In this document: piece after piece, positions 33,138-44,439 of the stretch
Layout of the letters: each line of letters begins with the position of its first letter
How positions within the stretch are numbered: position 1 is the first letter of the stretch
Origin: Timema cristinae
Lineage: Eukaryota; Arthropoda; Insecta; Phasmatodea; Timematidae
Reading direction: 5' to 3'
NCBI GenBank assembly: GCA_039000515.1
Contig: JBCFYV010011172.1
Span: forward strand, 78,335,846-78,399,845
DNA: 64,000 bases
Notes under the pieces: model-generated
Seen by the model: the letters and a program-made list of their open reading frames with translations, nothing else
The model's database searches: none
What the model was told of the DNA's origin: nothing
Program-made: the position numbers and the translations under genes

Positions 33138-33659
33138 TAGATTGAAAAATTACCCCTGGGCACAGGTTCGATTCCAGTATACAGGTGTAATTTTTTAAAT
33201 TCAAATAATATAAAAAATAAAATAAATCTGTACTAAATTCTTAGTATATTTTAATCAATAACTAAATCTTACTAGAACGATTAGAAAAATAATGATCTAA
33301 CCGTAAATTGACTAAACAAAACAGATCAAGGTTTCTTCATTTTTCTGTCCGAGAGAATGAGACAATACTCACCAGGTGTTAATGATTTAAATTCCTAAGT
33401 CACATCACCGTAATTAACCAATGAATCCAATCCTTTATCAACGTACATATTAATGAATGGGTCTAGGCACTGTCGGGCTACTGTATCTCTTAGTTTGTTT
33501 TTCACGTGTTCCAAAGGAGCATTTTATACAACATTGTGACAACTTCATTTCACTCAATTTGGCGTTTAACGCGCAATACTTAAAATTTGTATTTTAAAGC
33601 TCAAAGAGCACATCATGTGGTTTAATCTGAACCAGAACATTATAAAATTAACTGTCTGA

Positions 33660-33870
33660 CGCCTTAGCTCAGCTAAGAGTTCCGGGTCCAATTCCTAGCA
33701 TGGTCGAACAATTTATCATTGGTAAAATGTGAGTTACCCCTTTCACATTGATAAATTACCTGCCGGTGGCTGGGTGTTGTGTTTGTTCTAGATATCATTT
33801 AGTTTATAAGTCGTATGCTGATGTAATCAGTCGGTCTAGAAAGTGCACGTTGAATACCTCAAATTAATTA
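33660..33870 (+). mobile_element. Possible third tRNA-like SINE family
   Basis: GCCTTAGCTCAGCTAAGAGT resembles an A box, and GGGTCCAATTCCTAGC a B box, with spacing shorter than in a real tRNA. A non-tRNA body follows. A similar head occurs at 63700-63775. Not a functional tRNA gene. Confidence 0.4.
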
Positions 33871-34021
33871 AAAATAAATTTAAAAAATCAAATGAGTTCC
33901 AATAAAGTAATACCAGTCATTAAAATTATCTTCTCTTACTCATATATCGACTACATAATAGCGCTTGTCACTTGAATGTGTCAATAACGTCGGATCTGCT
34001 GTTGATAAGTTATGTTAATAT

Positions 34022-34469
34022 TAGGGGTGTACGAGTGGCATTTGTCACTTCGAGCCGAGTTTTATAAGAGTTAGAGTAGTATAAAGCATTATTTGTACAA
34101 TAAATATTTCAAATTGAATTTCTGTAATAGATTCATGCATAAACCATAAATAAGTTTCTTTAGAATTTTTATTTTGTAAAAAAAAAAAAAAAAAAGTATA
34201 GTCACATAAATTAGAATTCTTAAATAAATTTAATATAACTGTACATTTTTTTTAAATTAGACAAAAGGAAACTTTAAGGAACTTTATTTGCAATGAAATT
34301 ATATCTTAAAATTGAGTAAAATTAGTCAAACAGGAATTCTCTAGAAAAAGATCGAGAATTCCGGGTAGGCTATTAACATTTTTTGAGTTTTGTAAAAATC
34401 TTCGCGTCAAGTTCAAGCGGCTACTAAACCTCAACTCGTACTCAAATTTTCGAGTAATCGCACACCCTT
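34022..34469. mobile_element. Probable hAT-type MITE
   Basis: AGGGGTGTACGAGT at the left and ACTCG/TCGAGTAATCGCACACCCTT at the right form imperfect inverted ends of a type common among hAT MITEs. The flanking 8-mers agree only partly. Non-coding. Confidence 0.45.
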
Positions 34470-34998
34470 TGTGATACTCCAGTATTATAGTCAAATAATT
34501 TACGAAAACATCACTATTCCTTGTAATTCGATGGTCTTATTTTTTCCCAGAAATGTATTTCCTAAAATATTCCTTTTGTAAATGTGCATTCCTAATAGTG
34601 TCCTGGGTGTAATATTGAACCTGTGTAGAATAAATTAACTTTATGATCAGAAAGCATCCCACGGTTGAAATGGCGGCTAGACGGGACAACAGGTGCAAGG
34701 AGCCGTGCCAAGTCAATTACAACACAATGATTTATAAACTCTTGGCCTTGACTCTATAGAGGCCGGTTGCATCGGTGGTGTGTTATCTTCACCATGTGGT
34801 CTAGCATCATCACTTCAAGACAATACCCTAGCACCCTGTCAATCAAAGGAAATAGTTTATTTAGCGTTCACTGAATGCCATACAAAATATAGAACAGAAA
34901 TAAATATTGGTCGCTGTCCAATGTCGGTTGCATTTAACACTTCGGATGAACCCGGTCAAGACCGTCCTTGTAGATGAGTGGTTAGATAATTATGATTA
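34470..34998. other. Non-coding spacer before the inverted duplication
   Basis: A 65-codon frame at 34780-34977 has no recognised domain. Nothing else is visible. This is the unique flank outside the left arm. Confidence 0.35.
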
Positions 34999-35020
34999 GT
35001 ATTATTATTATTATTATTAT

Positions 35021-35287
35021 TAGCACCGCGTCTTACTACCCGTTCGGGTTATACGCACTTACGCTAATGTGTAATGGTAGGGTGATTGTGAGATGAAATG
35101 GAGGACCTACAGTTTAACGTGGAATCCGAACCACGGTGGAGGTCTGGCATTCCTCACATTCACAAGATGTCTTGTCAGAGGTGAAGGAAGGGTTTGGTAT
35201 TCAGATAAATCTGTGCCGGGACCTAGGATTGAACCCCGGCCGCTAGCACAGAAGTCTGACACCTTACCCCTAGACCACCAGGTCACC
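35021..35287 (-). mobile_element. SINE family A at the outer edge of the left arm
   Basis: The head is at the right (GGTCACC, 35281-35287) and the tail at the left, ending in (ATT)n. The 5' target duplication CACAAGAAAGAA is present at 35288-35299, but its partner is missing beyond the tail, where the sequence is unrelated. Compare the complete copy at 56565-56875. Confidence 0.9.
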
Positions 35288-35584
35288 CACAAGAAAGAAA
35301 ACATTAACTTTAATTTTCGATTGTAGATTCCTTCTTGTTTTGAGTCTACAATGTTCTTCCTGTATGAAATAATTAGGAAAAAACAAATTGATGGGTGTGA
35401 AGTTTAAAATAAAAATTAAATTCCTGCTGACGCTTGCAATATTTACCAGTTGATCATTTAAAAAGTCGCGCTAACTAAATTTGTGTTGGATCAAACAGTT
35501 GCTTATTTTTTCCTCTCCTCAGACATGTTATAATGTAATAGGTTTATGGGGGCCCCCACCCTGTGTTCCACCCTGAGGTCCCCA

Positions 35585-35815
35585 CATATGTAATTCCAGC
35601 ATGGGACTCAGGCTCATCTAGTCCAGTGACGAGAATGTTGAGGCTCGAATCCCGGCTGGGTGTATGCGTGGTTTTTTCCTAAATGGTTTTCTTCCATAAC
35701 CTACGCAAATACGGGTAAGCTCCCTATAAGTTATACCTTACTCATCACATCCCTATTAGCGTAATCAAAATGCGTATAGCATGGACGGGTAGTAAGGCAC
35801 AGTGGGGAAAATACC
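35585..35815 (+). mobile_element. SINE B-like copy (left arm; mirror at about 56035-56255)
   Basis: The B box region is GAGGCTCGAATCCCGG, and the body contains AAACCATTT- and ACGCAAATACGGG-like phrases. The tail is GCATGGACGGGTAGTAAGGC. Its head differs from the 31-kb copy, so it may be a subfamily. The right-arm copy is inverted with few differences. Confidence 0.7.
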
Positions 35816-36463
35816 TGTAGCTATAAAAAAAACACAGATAATAGGGTGTTTTTTAATTTAAAAAGTAACTTCCTAGATTATTTGGGCATGTGGTGTGTCC
35901 TGATGTGTTAATGTGGTGTTTATAATCTGACATTTAAAACTTATCCTTGAACCACAATCTTCAAAATTAATAGTTGAATGTCTATCCCAGTAATCAATTA
36001 CAAGTAAAAGTTGTTTATAATAAATGGTAAGGTGCACCACATAGAATTTTTCTTCTTTTTTTTTTATCTCAAAAGAGAGACATTTACTAAAATAACTCGT
36101 AAAATTTGTTAAACAAAATAATATACTTTGCTGCAGAAACACTACATATAATATCATAAATGAAATACACACTGTTACAGAAACATCGAGAAAAGAATAA
36201 TATATCTGTCCATCACAGTTCTATGTTTCAAAGTGCTTCATAAGTGAGACAGCTAAAAGCGTTAGGCGCTGAAAATCAGTTTGAAATGAACATGCTTTCA
36301 TTGTCACACACAGGTTTTATGAACTATAGAAAGTAATTTAACTAAAAAACGGCATTATACAATATGAGAGAAGTAATAAAGTTAAGTTCTAACGTGTCAA
36401 GTTGTCAGGACTGTCTCGCACCAATCATAACTACAGATAATCAACATTTGATACTTGTAATTC

Positions 36464-36547
36464 CCTTGTTCCTTAAATGCGGCGCTACACCGGCCGAAAC
36501 ATGTCGAGAACCTTGGCTGGAATTTGTACAGCATTTAAGGAACAAGG
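36464..36547. repeat. Strong hairpin: 17-bp stem, 50-nt loop
   Basis: CCTTGTTCCTTAAATGC (36464-36480) is perfectly inverted at 36531-36547, with GGCGCTACACCGGCCGAAAC in the GC-rich loop. Flanking TTCCC/GGGAATT extends the pairing with gaps. It is kept in the right arm at about 55307-55395. Function unknown; it may be a foldback element. Confidence 0.7.
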
Positions 36548-36754
36548 AATAAGGGAATTAAAGATCAGATAAGAATAGAATGCAATTAATTCAATTTATA
36601 TTCAACCTATATTCTTACTTCACTTCTCAACATTTGCTAATTTATTAACTTCTATTAGTTTATTCTAACCTATATTAAATCTATCTTTTTCTGCCTTAAC
36701 TTCACACTTGACTTAAACTCATAAGTTTATATTATATGTATTTTAATATGTTAT

Positions 36755-36779
36755 ACTTATTATATATATATATATATAC

Positions 36780-36812
<33 letters not shown>

Positions 36813-36834
36813 CATATATATATACATATATATA

Positions 36835-36868
<34 letters not shown>

Positions 36869-36870
36869 AG
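36755..36870. repeat. TA/TG microsatellite
   Basis: A (TA)n run with ACATA interruptions, then (TG)n. The matching right-arm locus (about 55038-55102) is shorter and arranged differently, as expected for independent slippage after duplication. Confidence 0.95.
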
Positions 36871-37655
36871 ACTTATATTATTTTAATATGTTCTTAACTC
36901 TTTCATATTTTGATGGAAATATAGTGAAGTTCCAAAATTGTAAATCCATTCTAATTTGTTACTTAATCCGGTTGTTTTAAAATATCTTATATACTAGTTG
37001 ATCTTTGGACGTTATATTAAACTCCAAATTTCAAAACCTGTTGCACATTGAATTCTATTATTACATTTAAGATGTTGTTTCCTTACTACATTTCATTATG
37101 TTTTTCAAGAATTATCAACAATATTAAAGAATCTCCAATAAATAAAATGACGATTTTAATCCTACAAAATATTAAAATAAGTAGAGCCGATGAACGACTC
37201 TATCAGTTAATATAACCTTCCTAAATGGCCGGTACCCAAAGGGTAAATAAACATCCACTAGGCGGATAAGCTGAGATTTCAAGTAAAAACACCGAGACCA
37301 AATGTCCCCCCAAAGAGATCATAATGCAAAAATAGGACATAAGATATGAACTAATCGTGCAAAAATTTAAAATAAATCCATGGTTTTTGGAGTCAAAATA
37401 TACTAAGTCCAATAGATGTGAATCCCATGTTAATAATCAATACGTTTAAATTTTATAAGACCAGAAACGATTATTTTGAATAAGTTAAAAATAATTTCCA
37501 AAGGGAATTTAGAATACTCTTACATTAATCAGCTTATGACACTTGAAGCCTGTATGTAACATATGACTATATCACAGAATTCTCACATTATATATCCTAT
37601 GAATCTATTACGTGCTCTCAAGGCGCGGGAACAATAGGAGGGAAAGGGGGGTAAA

Positions 37656-39313
37656 GGCCCGTTGACACAGTATTAGTTGACTAATGCAAGTACACAAATT
37701 TGGCTTCGCACGCACAGCTTGCACCGTGTAAGAAAACAAGCAAGTCCACTTGCAACTGAAAAAGTTGGTCACTTTCAAACTTTACTAATGCAAGTAGACA
37801 ATTCAAAATGGCGGCAACTAAAGAATTTATTGTGCGGAGGACACTTATTTGTGGAATGTTATGAAAAGAATGAGTTTTTGTGCAATTTTAATCATCGAAT
37901 TTATAAAGATAAGAGTGCGAGGGATATTGCACTAGAGGATATTGTAAAGTTATATCAGGTGTACATATTCTCTAGAAGTTTCCAAAATAAAATGTTAGGC
38001 CTACGTAATTATTGCAAATGTTCCTTGTGAGAGATATTATTTAATATCAGTAAATAAATGTTATCAATAATTTTATCAAACCATTATTTCCTACCAATCA
38101 ACGTGGCATGTGTAAATTGTTTTATATACAATCACAAAATATAATACAACATTGTAGTACCGTGATTAGTTCCGGCAACATAATATTCACGTTGTCGGCA
38201 AGTAAGGTATGAAAGGCCGGCGGTTTTCACGCGAAATCTTCGGCACGTTTTCCAATCTCCGTATTTGACACTTTAACCAATTTTTATAGGTTTTAATTAA
38301 CAATGTTCAGCCCAAACACTTTTTACAGTAGCCCCATGGCTTCTTTGGTGCTGACTGACAGTTCACAACTGACTTAGGACAGTCAACATTTAGGTATATA
38401 CCTAAATTTTGACTGTCAGAAGTGACAGCTGCTAAACACATGTTTTTGCATATCATATGGTTCAGCGTAGGGATACATAATTTGGTCTGGTAACTTTTCA
38501 AAGCCGTCAGCTGTTAGCTGTGAGCTGTCAGTCAGCACCAAAGAAGTCATGGGGTTACTGTAGTAATGCTTTGGAAACTTGAGTAGATACATAACATAAT
38601 ATCATTATCGCTTAGCAAACCAGATAGTTTATATTTAAACCAATTTACAAATTAGTGAATTATTATTTTTAAGGAAAATTTTAGGTCTAGCAGGCTAGCA
38701 TTTAACAAAATATTTTGTTATTAGTGTACCAAAATTTAAAACAGGGTTTAAAAAACCTGCGTTAAGCCTATTTAAAAAAATGCCCGAGGGTTGTATTGGG
38801 ATTTATTGTTCTTATTTTAGTTTAATTATATTTATCATGTATGTAAGTGAGTTAACAAATCAAGAAAAGTAATATAATAATTATTTAGGATCAACTGAAA
38901 TATATTTTAAACTATTAAGGAATTAAGAAATATGAGACATACTAATCACTAACATTTTTTTATGTTGTTTATATAAAACATTTTTTAAAACAGGTCAACT
39001 AATTATGATATATTGCGATTACTGAAAAATTGTAATTTATTTGGCCACCCATTCTTATTCTATATTCACCATTTCTAGATACTAACACATAAGCGTAATT
39101 AATATATACATATAAATAACCCAAACGAGAAATGAGACGCAGTGATAAAAAAAAAATTGCACCAATAGAGATCGGTTAGCACAACTTCAATTTCAGACAT
39201 GTTTTTATAAGCGATACTAATACAAGTGAAAAATGTGTGTCAACACACCTAGCATGTTAGTAAGCTAATACCACTAAACTTGCATTAGTCCACTAACATT
39301 GTGTCAATGGGTC
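37656..39313 (+). mobile_element. Harbinger-like element with a MADF exon (left-arm copy)
   Basis: GGCCCGTTGACACAGTATTA at the left pairs with the right end (reverse complement GACCCATTGACACAATGTTA), with inverted ends of about 35 bp continuing through GACTAATGCAAG. TAA/TTA bases flank it. Near the left end is MAATKEFI (ATG 37811), then in another frame FVECYEKNEFL, NFNHRIYKDKSARDIA and a donor CAG|GTGTAC near 37959. This matches a MADF DNA-binding domain, the usual second protein of PIF/Harbinger elements, with a frameshift. No transposase exon is present. The right-arm copy spans about 52592-54252. Confidence 0.65.
38326..38560. mobile_element. 235-bp TA-flanked MITE nested in the Harbinger-like element
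   Basis: CAGTAGCCCCATGGCTTCTT and the inverted AAGAAGTCATGGGGTTACTG form ends of about 40 bp, flanked by TA on both sides (38324-38325, 38561-38562), as in Tc1/mariner/pogo elements. The centre holds a second palindrome around TTTAGGTATATACCTAAA. The right-arm copy is 53347-53581. Confidence 0.85.
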
Positions 39314-39639
39314 TTTAGGAGTAGCATGCGTCTAGAACATACTGGGACATACCACGCCTCTGCAGGCTCGTGTGGAAAGAACAGTTCTATGAGTTTGCCG
39401 AACACAGCCGATAGAGCGCAGCGCACTCGACAATATCGTTCATCTTTTTTCTATGTGCGCGGCTCGGTACTCACGATTAGGAATGAACCACGGACCTCGA
39501 TTCAGTCAAGGTCAAGTATTAGACAGTGCCGCGATGTGTTGTCGAGTCACGGTCTTGCTGAGACGAGTCAACTGGGCCAGGGTGGTGAGTTACAAGAGAA
39601 AATGTATTTGTTATATTTTTGCTCTTCAGTAAACTACCC

Positions 39640-39845
39640 TTAATTTTAGTGTTAGATATCTAATTGTAAACAACCCTTGGGGAACTTTATGAAAACCCTA
39701 GATACAAAGTTTTAGCCCGATCGGTAAAATTGTTTCGGCTTTAGGACAAGATACAGACACATAGACAGACGGCATCGCGAAAACACTTTCTCGGTTTCAG
39801 GGGTCATGTAACGTCGACATTTATCAAAATCTCAAGTTAGATTTT
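39640..39845 (+). mobile_element. Non-LTR 3'-end fragment (left arm)
   Basis: TTTTAGCCCGATCGGTAAAA, CAGACACATAGACAGACGGC and GGGGTCATGTAACGTCGACA form a conserved block like RTE-type 3' regions. Right-arm copy at about 52055-52260. No coding part. Confidence 0.45.
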
Positions 39846-40760
39846 TTTGCCGAACACAATACTTCTCTCTATGAGGGGTACATAGAAAGTAAAAATAAAA
39901 TAGACAATTTCAACATTTAAGAGAAAAACTATTATCACTTTTATTTACTTGTAAGATTTCACAACAACTTGGATGGGTGTTGAGTTACCGTCATGCACTG
40001 GTATCATAGCAACAAATGTTTTGGAAGTCAAACATGACGTGCTCATAAGACGTTTCTCTACTACCACTTGCGAAGACCTTCTAAAAACAACAATGGATAG
40101 AGATTTCATTCCAGCAAGTGAACCCAAAATTACTATTGTATTCTAGAGCTGTTTAGATATTGTTATGTCGATGGTTATATCTTATTTAATTATTATTTCG
40201 CAAGCACACAAGAGGGATTATTAGCGCTTGGGACGACACTTAAAGTTTGCCCCTGCTGTAAATGAATACTATAACTAAAATTGATATTATGTTTAATATG
40301 CACGAATTGAACGTATTCATATTTTGAAAATTGTATGCTATACAGGATGTTTTGGGATGTTTATAAAAACCTGGGTATTCTAATTGTTAGAGCATTGGCA
40401 ATTAAAGTGAATGTCCTGGGTTCTAATATATATGTTTAAGAGACTACCACACCTTATCTTTAGAATACCATGAATGAACTGTTGTATGCCTAGATACCTG
40501 GTGGGAGCTCGGGACCTTCAGCCTGGTGAGATGATAATGAGTGAGGAGCCTTTAGTGGTGGGACCTTGTCAAGGATGTAAACCCATGTGCCTGGGTTGTT
40601 ACAAACTTCTAGTCTCCGACATGGAGAACATGGCCAGGTAAACAATACTAATACCATACCACTGCAGACACACATTCCAGGAAAAAAAATAATGCTAGTA
40701 GCGGGTACTTGGCACACCCGTCAGAGAGCAGTAGGCATGAGACTGCACATGCTATTTAGA

Positions 40761-41590
40761 TTGGGTTGCCATACGTCTCAAAATATCGGGATCGTCCCGA
40801 TTTCAGATATTTCGAAAAGTTTCCCGCTAAAAATTAAAAAAAAAAAAAAATTCAAGAAAAATTCCAATTTTAGGTTTAAAAGTTCAGAAGTAGATAGCAT
40901 TATGCTAATAATGCGCCGTGTTGTGTCCTGGGCACACCCACAATACACTATCGCCGTGAAACGTCCATCAGCGTTACTTCACTAGTCACAAATTTTAGAA
41001 AAGCTTCTAACAAATCTTAATGAAAGGCCTAGGTTAAAGGTAATTTTCTAAGTATGAAAGTCAAAAGTATTTTAAATAACATGACAGAATCTGAAGTAAA
41101 AAATTATTTTTAAAATGAAACTAAAAGCTTTTATAGTGTAACTATTTCGTATATTGAAAAATGGATGTTTCGTTTAAGAATTTAAAATGCCTTAATTAAA
41201 TGGTTTTAGATGAGGTTCCTCTGTGGTATAATATTGAAGCGACTGTAGAATTTATGTTACAGAAGGGCCATCACATTAATGATCCAGTATTATTTGATCA
41301 GTCCATGTGTCTGAGAACGTTTGTTGAAAAAGAATTAGGTGGAGACGACGTAGAAATTTACAAAACTAAACCGACAGATGAAAAATGGGTTTAATTTTTT
41401 TCAATACTGCAAGTCCTCAGAGCAATTTTCTGATCTTCAAAAAATAGCAGAGTATTATTTTAGCATCCCCAATCACAATGCAAATGTGGAAATAATTTTT
41501 TCCTTAATGAATACCCAGTGGTCTGATGAAAGAAATAGTCTCAGGGTTTCTTCAATTAAATCCAGGCTTGAATTGGTGCCGGAACACACT
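40761..41590 (+). pseudogene. hAT transposase remnant (left arm; mirror about 50335-51150)
   Basis: Begins with a terminal-like GGGTTGCCATACGTCTC and ATCGTCCCGATTTCAG. At 41200-41580 two overlapping frames read VPLWYNIEATVEFML and then, shifted, FSDLQKIAEYYFSIPNHNAN...VEIIFSLMNTQWSDERNSL. The latter is the C-terminal hAT dimerisation domain pattern (SIP/SVP, N-x-E-R-x-F-S, W-x-x-x-R-N-x-L). The DDE core is absent. Confidence 0.75.
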
Positions 41591-41899
41591 GGAACGCCTT
41601 TCCGGTTGACACGAAAATATATTACGAGCGTTCCAGTTGATACAACACAAGTTTCAACCGTTCCGCCTGCACACTAGAACGCTACTTCTTCGTTATTCTT
41701 ACCGTTTTCCAAAAGGAACTCTATTATTGTCTGAACAAACCCAGATCCTACTAAATGTCTGTATAGTGTATGGATTTACACAAGGCCGTAGTCGGGAGGG
41801 GGGGGTGTTTTCGGGGTTCAAACCCCTCCCCCCAAAATAAATATTAACAAAATATATATGAATTTATTTATGGCTCAAACAATATAAAAATTAATGTAC

Positions 41900-42345
41900 G
41901 CGTACCAATTAGGGGGCTGTGTTACCATAAAAAGAACTTCAGAGAGCTTCTAGAGGTGTTTATTATTTATAATTTTTTCTAGCCTTCAGCAGTTATGGTG
42001 TTATGTTGCCATAAAAAGACATTTCAGATAGCTCCTAGAGGTGTTTAATATTTAGAATGGTTCCTAGTTTTGGTGGTTAGGGAGTTATGTTTCCATAAAA
42101 AAACACTTTAGAGAGCTCATAGAGCTGTTTAATATTTTGAATCTGTCCTAGCTTCCAGTAATTATGGGGTTATATTACCATAAAAAGCACTTCAGAGAGC
42201 TGTTTAATAGTTAGAGTTTGTCCTAGCCTCCGGCAATTTGGGGGTTGTGTTGCCATAAAAACACACTTCAGATAGCTTATAGATTGGTTTTTTATTTAGA
42301 ATTTTTTCTAGCCTCCATCAATTGGGGCATGGGCCCACAAACCCC
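41900..42345 (+). repeat. Tandem repeat of about 80 bp, five units (mirror about 49555-49990)
   Basis: TTACCATAAAAAGAACTTCA, TTGCCATAAAAAGACATTTC and similar starts recur at about 80-bp steps with AGAGAGCT, AGAGGTGTTTAATATTTAGA and TTTCTAGCCT. It is distantly like the 55-bp family around the Polinton in its AGAAGCTNT...GAGGTG words, but I would not equate them. Confidence 0.7.
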
Positions 42346-43280
42346 CCTACCCCCCACTGAAATTATTGGCTGGCTACAGCATTGGATTTAGAACGAACCT
42401 AGATGCTACTTACTACGCGTCTGTATAATGTATTGTATTTTTCAGTATTTTGTTTTACACTGGCTTTCCAAGAATTTGCTTCACAACAGAGACGATGATT
42501 CCTATAACAAGGAAATGACTTCAACACAAATATTTTACAGATGCTAATCTTTCCCCTCCCCTTTTGTAGCTACTATTGTGGGGATTATTTTTTGGAAAGG
42601 CATTTGCTGTTTCTGTTCGTAGGTAGAAGATTCCTACCTTCAGTTTCACATTGTCTTTCATATTGTATATCTCGTACCTATTTGAAGTTTAAACTCTGTG
42701 CTACTGGTGGACCAGCCAAAAAAAAAAAAAAAAAAAAAGAACACATTTCGAAGGTACATATTTCTTCTTATAAATTATGTTTCACGTAAAATGTTATTTA
42801 TCTACGCAAGCTAGCTACCATATTTCCTTTCCGTGTAAGTTTGATAACTAAACATATTTTCTTCAAAATATTTATTGCATTGAACGAAATGAAAACTGAC
42901 AAATGGTGTCCGTTTGTCGGCAGCTAAATCTTTAGAAATGCTAAGCGTATTTAATAAAAACTGAGCCTGCTCAGTAGAGTCGGAATTTATATGCAAATTA
43001 AAGTTCCAATATGTGATGTCTGAAATATGAAAATACATATGAAATTCCACCAAGCAGGTAATAAGTTACTGCCAATATTTGTTTACAAAATCACTGTCCT
43101 CGTGGGGTCCAAAATAGTACTTAAATAAATTAAAATTTGCAAGTAATAGAAAGGGCTTTGCCACGATAGGCTTAGTAAGCCGGTGGCCGAAACAAACCCA
43201 TACTCGAGCTGTCACGAGGAGAAACAAGATTAGGAATGAAGGTACCCGAGAAAGGATAGGAGTACAGAGAGCACATGAGA

Positions 43281-44108
43281 CTACTGTGGTCGACCCCTCA
43301 TCACAGCCCTCAGGCTATATTTGTGACGCGTTGTTATTGTAAACATCGTGAACATATAGTCCGTATTTGTGTATGAAGGGTGATATCTGAGTATAGACCA
43401 TTTTCTGTAGGAAGGGATAGTACGTGTCCCCCCCCGATTGTGAGTAATTTGTAAACATCCTAACAAGTGAACATATAGTCCGTATTTGTGTATGAAGGGT
43501 GATATCTGAGTATGAAAAAACTATAGACCATTTTCTGTATGAAGGGATAGTACGTGTCCCCCGTATCGATTCTCTAGAATTGATAATTGGTTATGAATTG
43601 TCGATTATCGAGAGTGTTTAAAACACGGATATTACAAAAATATATATTTATTCGACGTAACTAAAAACCGGTCTATAGACCTCCAGACGCCTTGGATATG
43701 TTTTATTTGACCTTGAACAAGTTTGTACTCGCTCCCCGGCTTTGTAAACATCGTGAACATATAGACCATTTTCTTTCCCCGCGGGGGTAACCCCCGGTTC
43801 AAGCTCTGTTCCCTGGTGGTAGCGTCTAATAAAACACGGATATTATAAAATATATATTTATTCGACGTACCAAAAAAAAAAATCCGTTCATATTTTCAAA
43901 AAGTTCCTTCATATGAAAACCGGTCTATAGACCCCCAGACGCCTTGGATATGTTGATTGCCTCCCAACAGCCTTGACGAGGACTTCGTGAGGGTGCCTTA
44001 GACCACGCGACCATCAGTCAAATTGAACAACGCAGAGAGTGAGGCACGAACCCTATAACTTGCGAGGGGGGCACGTCCTTTCGAGTGCAATGGTTTTGCA
44101 GAAAGTGA
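43281..44108. repeat. Unclassified segment with internal direct repeats, up to the gap
   Basis: Blocks with GAACATATAGTCCGTATTTG and GGGTGATATCTGAGTATAGA occur twice (about 43350 and 43470). A block with AAAACACGGATATTA...TATATATTTATTCGACGTA and GTCTATAGAC occurs at 43618 and 43833. The composition and words match nothing else in the window. Ends at the scaffold gap. No gene is visible. Confidence 0.5.
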
Positions 44109-44208
44109 NNNNNNNNNNNNNNNNNNNNNNNNNNNNNNNNNNNNNNNNNNNNNNNNNNNNNNNNNNNNNNNNNNNNNNNNNNNNNNNNNNNNNNNNNNNN
44201 NNNNNNNN
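44109..44208. other. Scaffold gap (100 N)
   Basis: Exactly 100 N, between the two arms of the inverted duplication. The relative orientation of the arms therefore depends on scaffolding evidence. Confidence 0.99.
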
Positions 44209-44439
44209 GGTAAACTAAACATATCGGTGTCTGGTTGTTTTAATTGTCCTAGAAGTAGCTATTTATAACCGATTGATAATAATGAACCACTACAGATAGA
44301 ACAATTTAGTGTTGTTTTACAAATAGCTTACTATATTATATTTTCTATAGTGAAATACAGTAAAAACTTAACTCAAATATTGATGATCACCCTCCACAAT
44401 ATTTAGGTTTTTTGATTCAACAATTCTAATAAATTTATT

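Larger units (their letters stand above)
34999..43280. repeat. Left arm of an 8.3-kb inverted duplication (derived copy)
   Basis: This is the reverse complement of 48617-56875 at about 98% identity judged by eye, with small indels and different TA/TG microsatellite lengths. The outer edge is the (ATT)n tail of a SINE and the inner edge cuts a LINE. Contents, outer to inner: SINE A (35021-35287), SINE B-like (35585-35815), a hairpin, a microsatellite, a Harbinger-like element, a non-LTR 3' end, a hAT fragment and an 80-bp tandem repeat. Confidence 0.93.
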
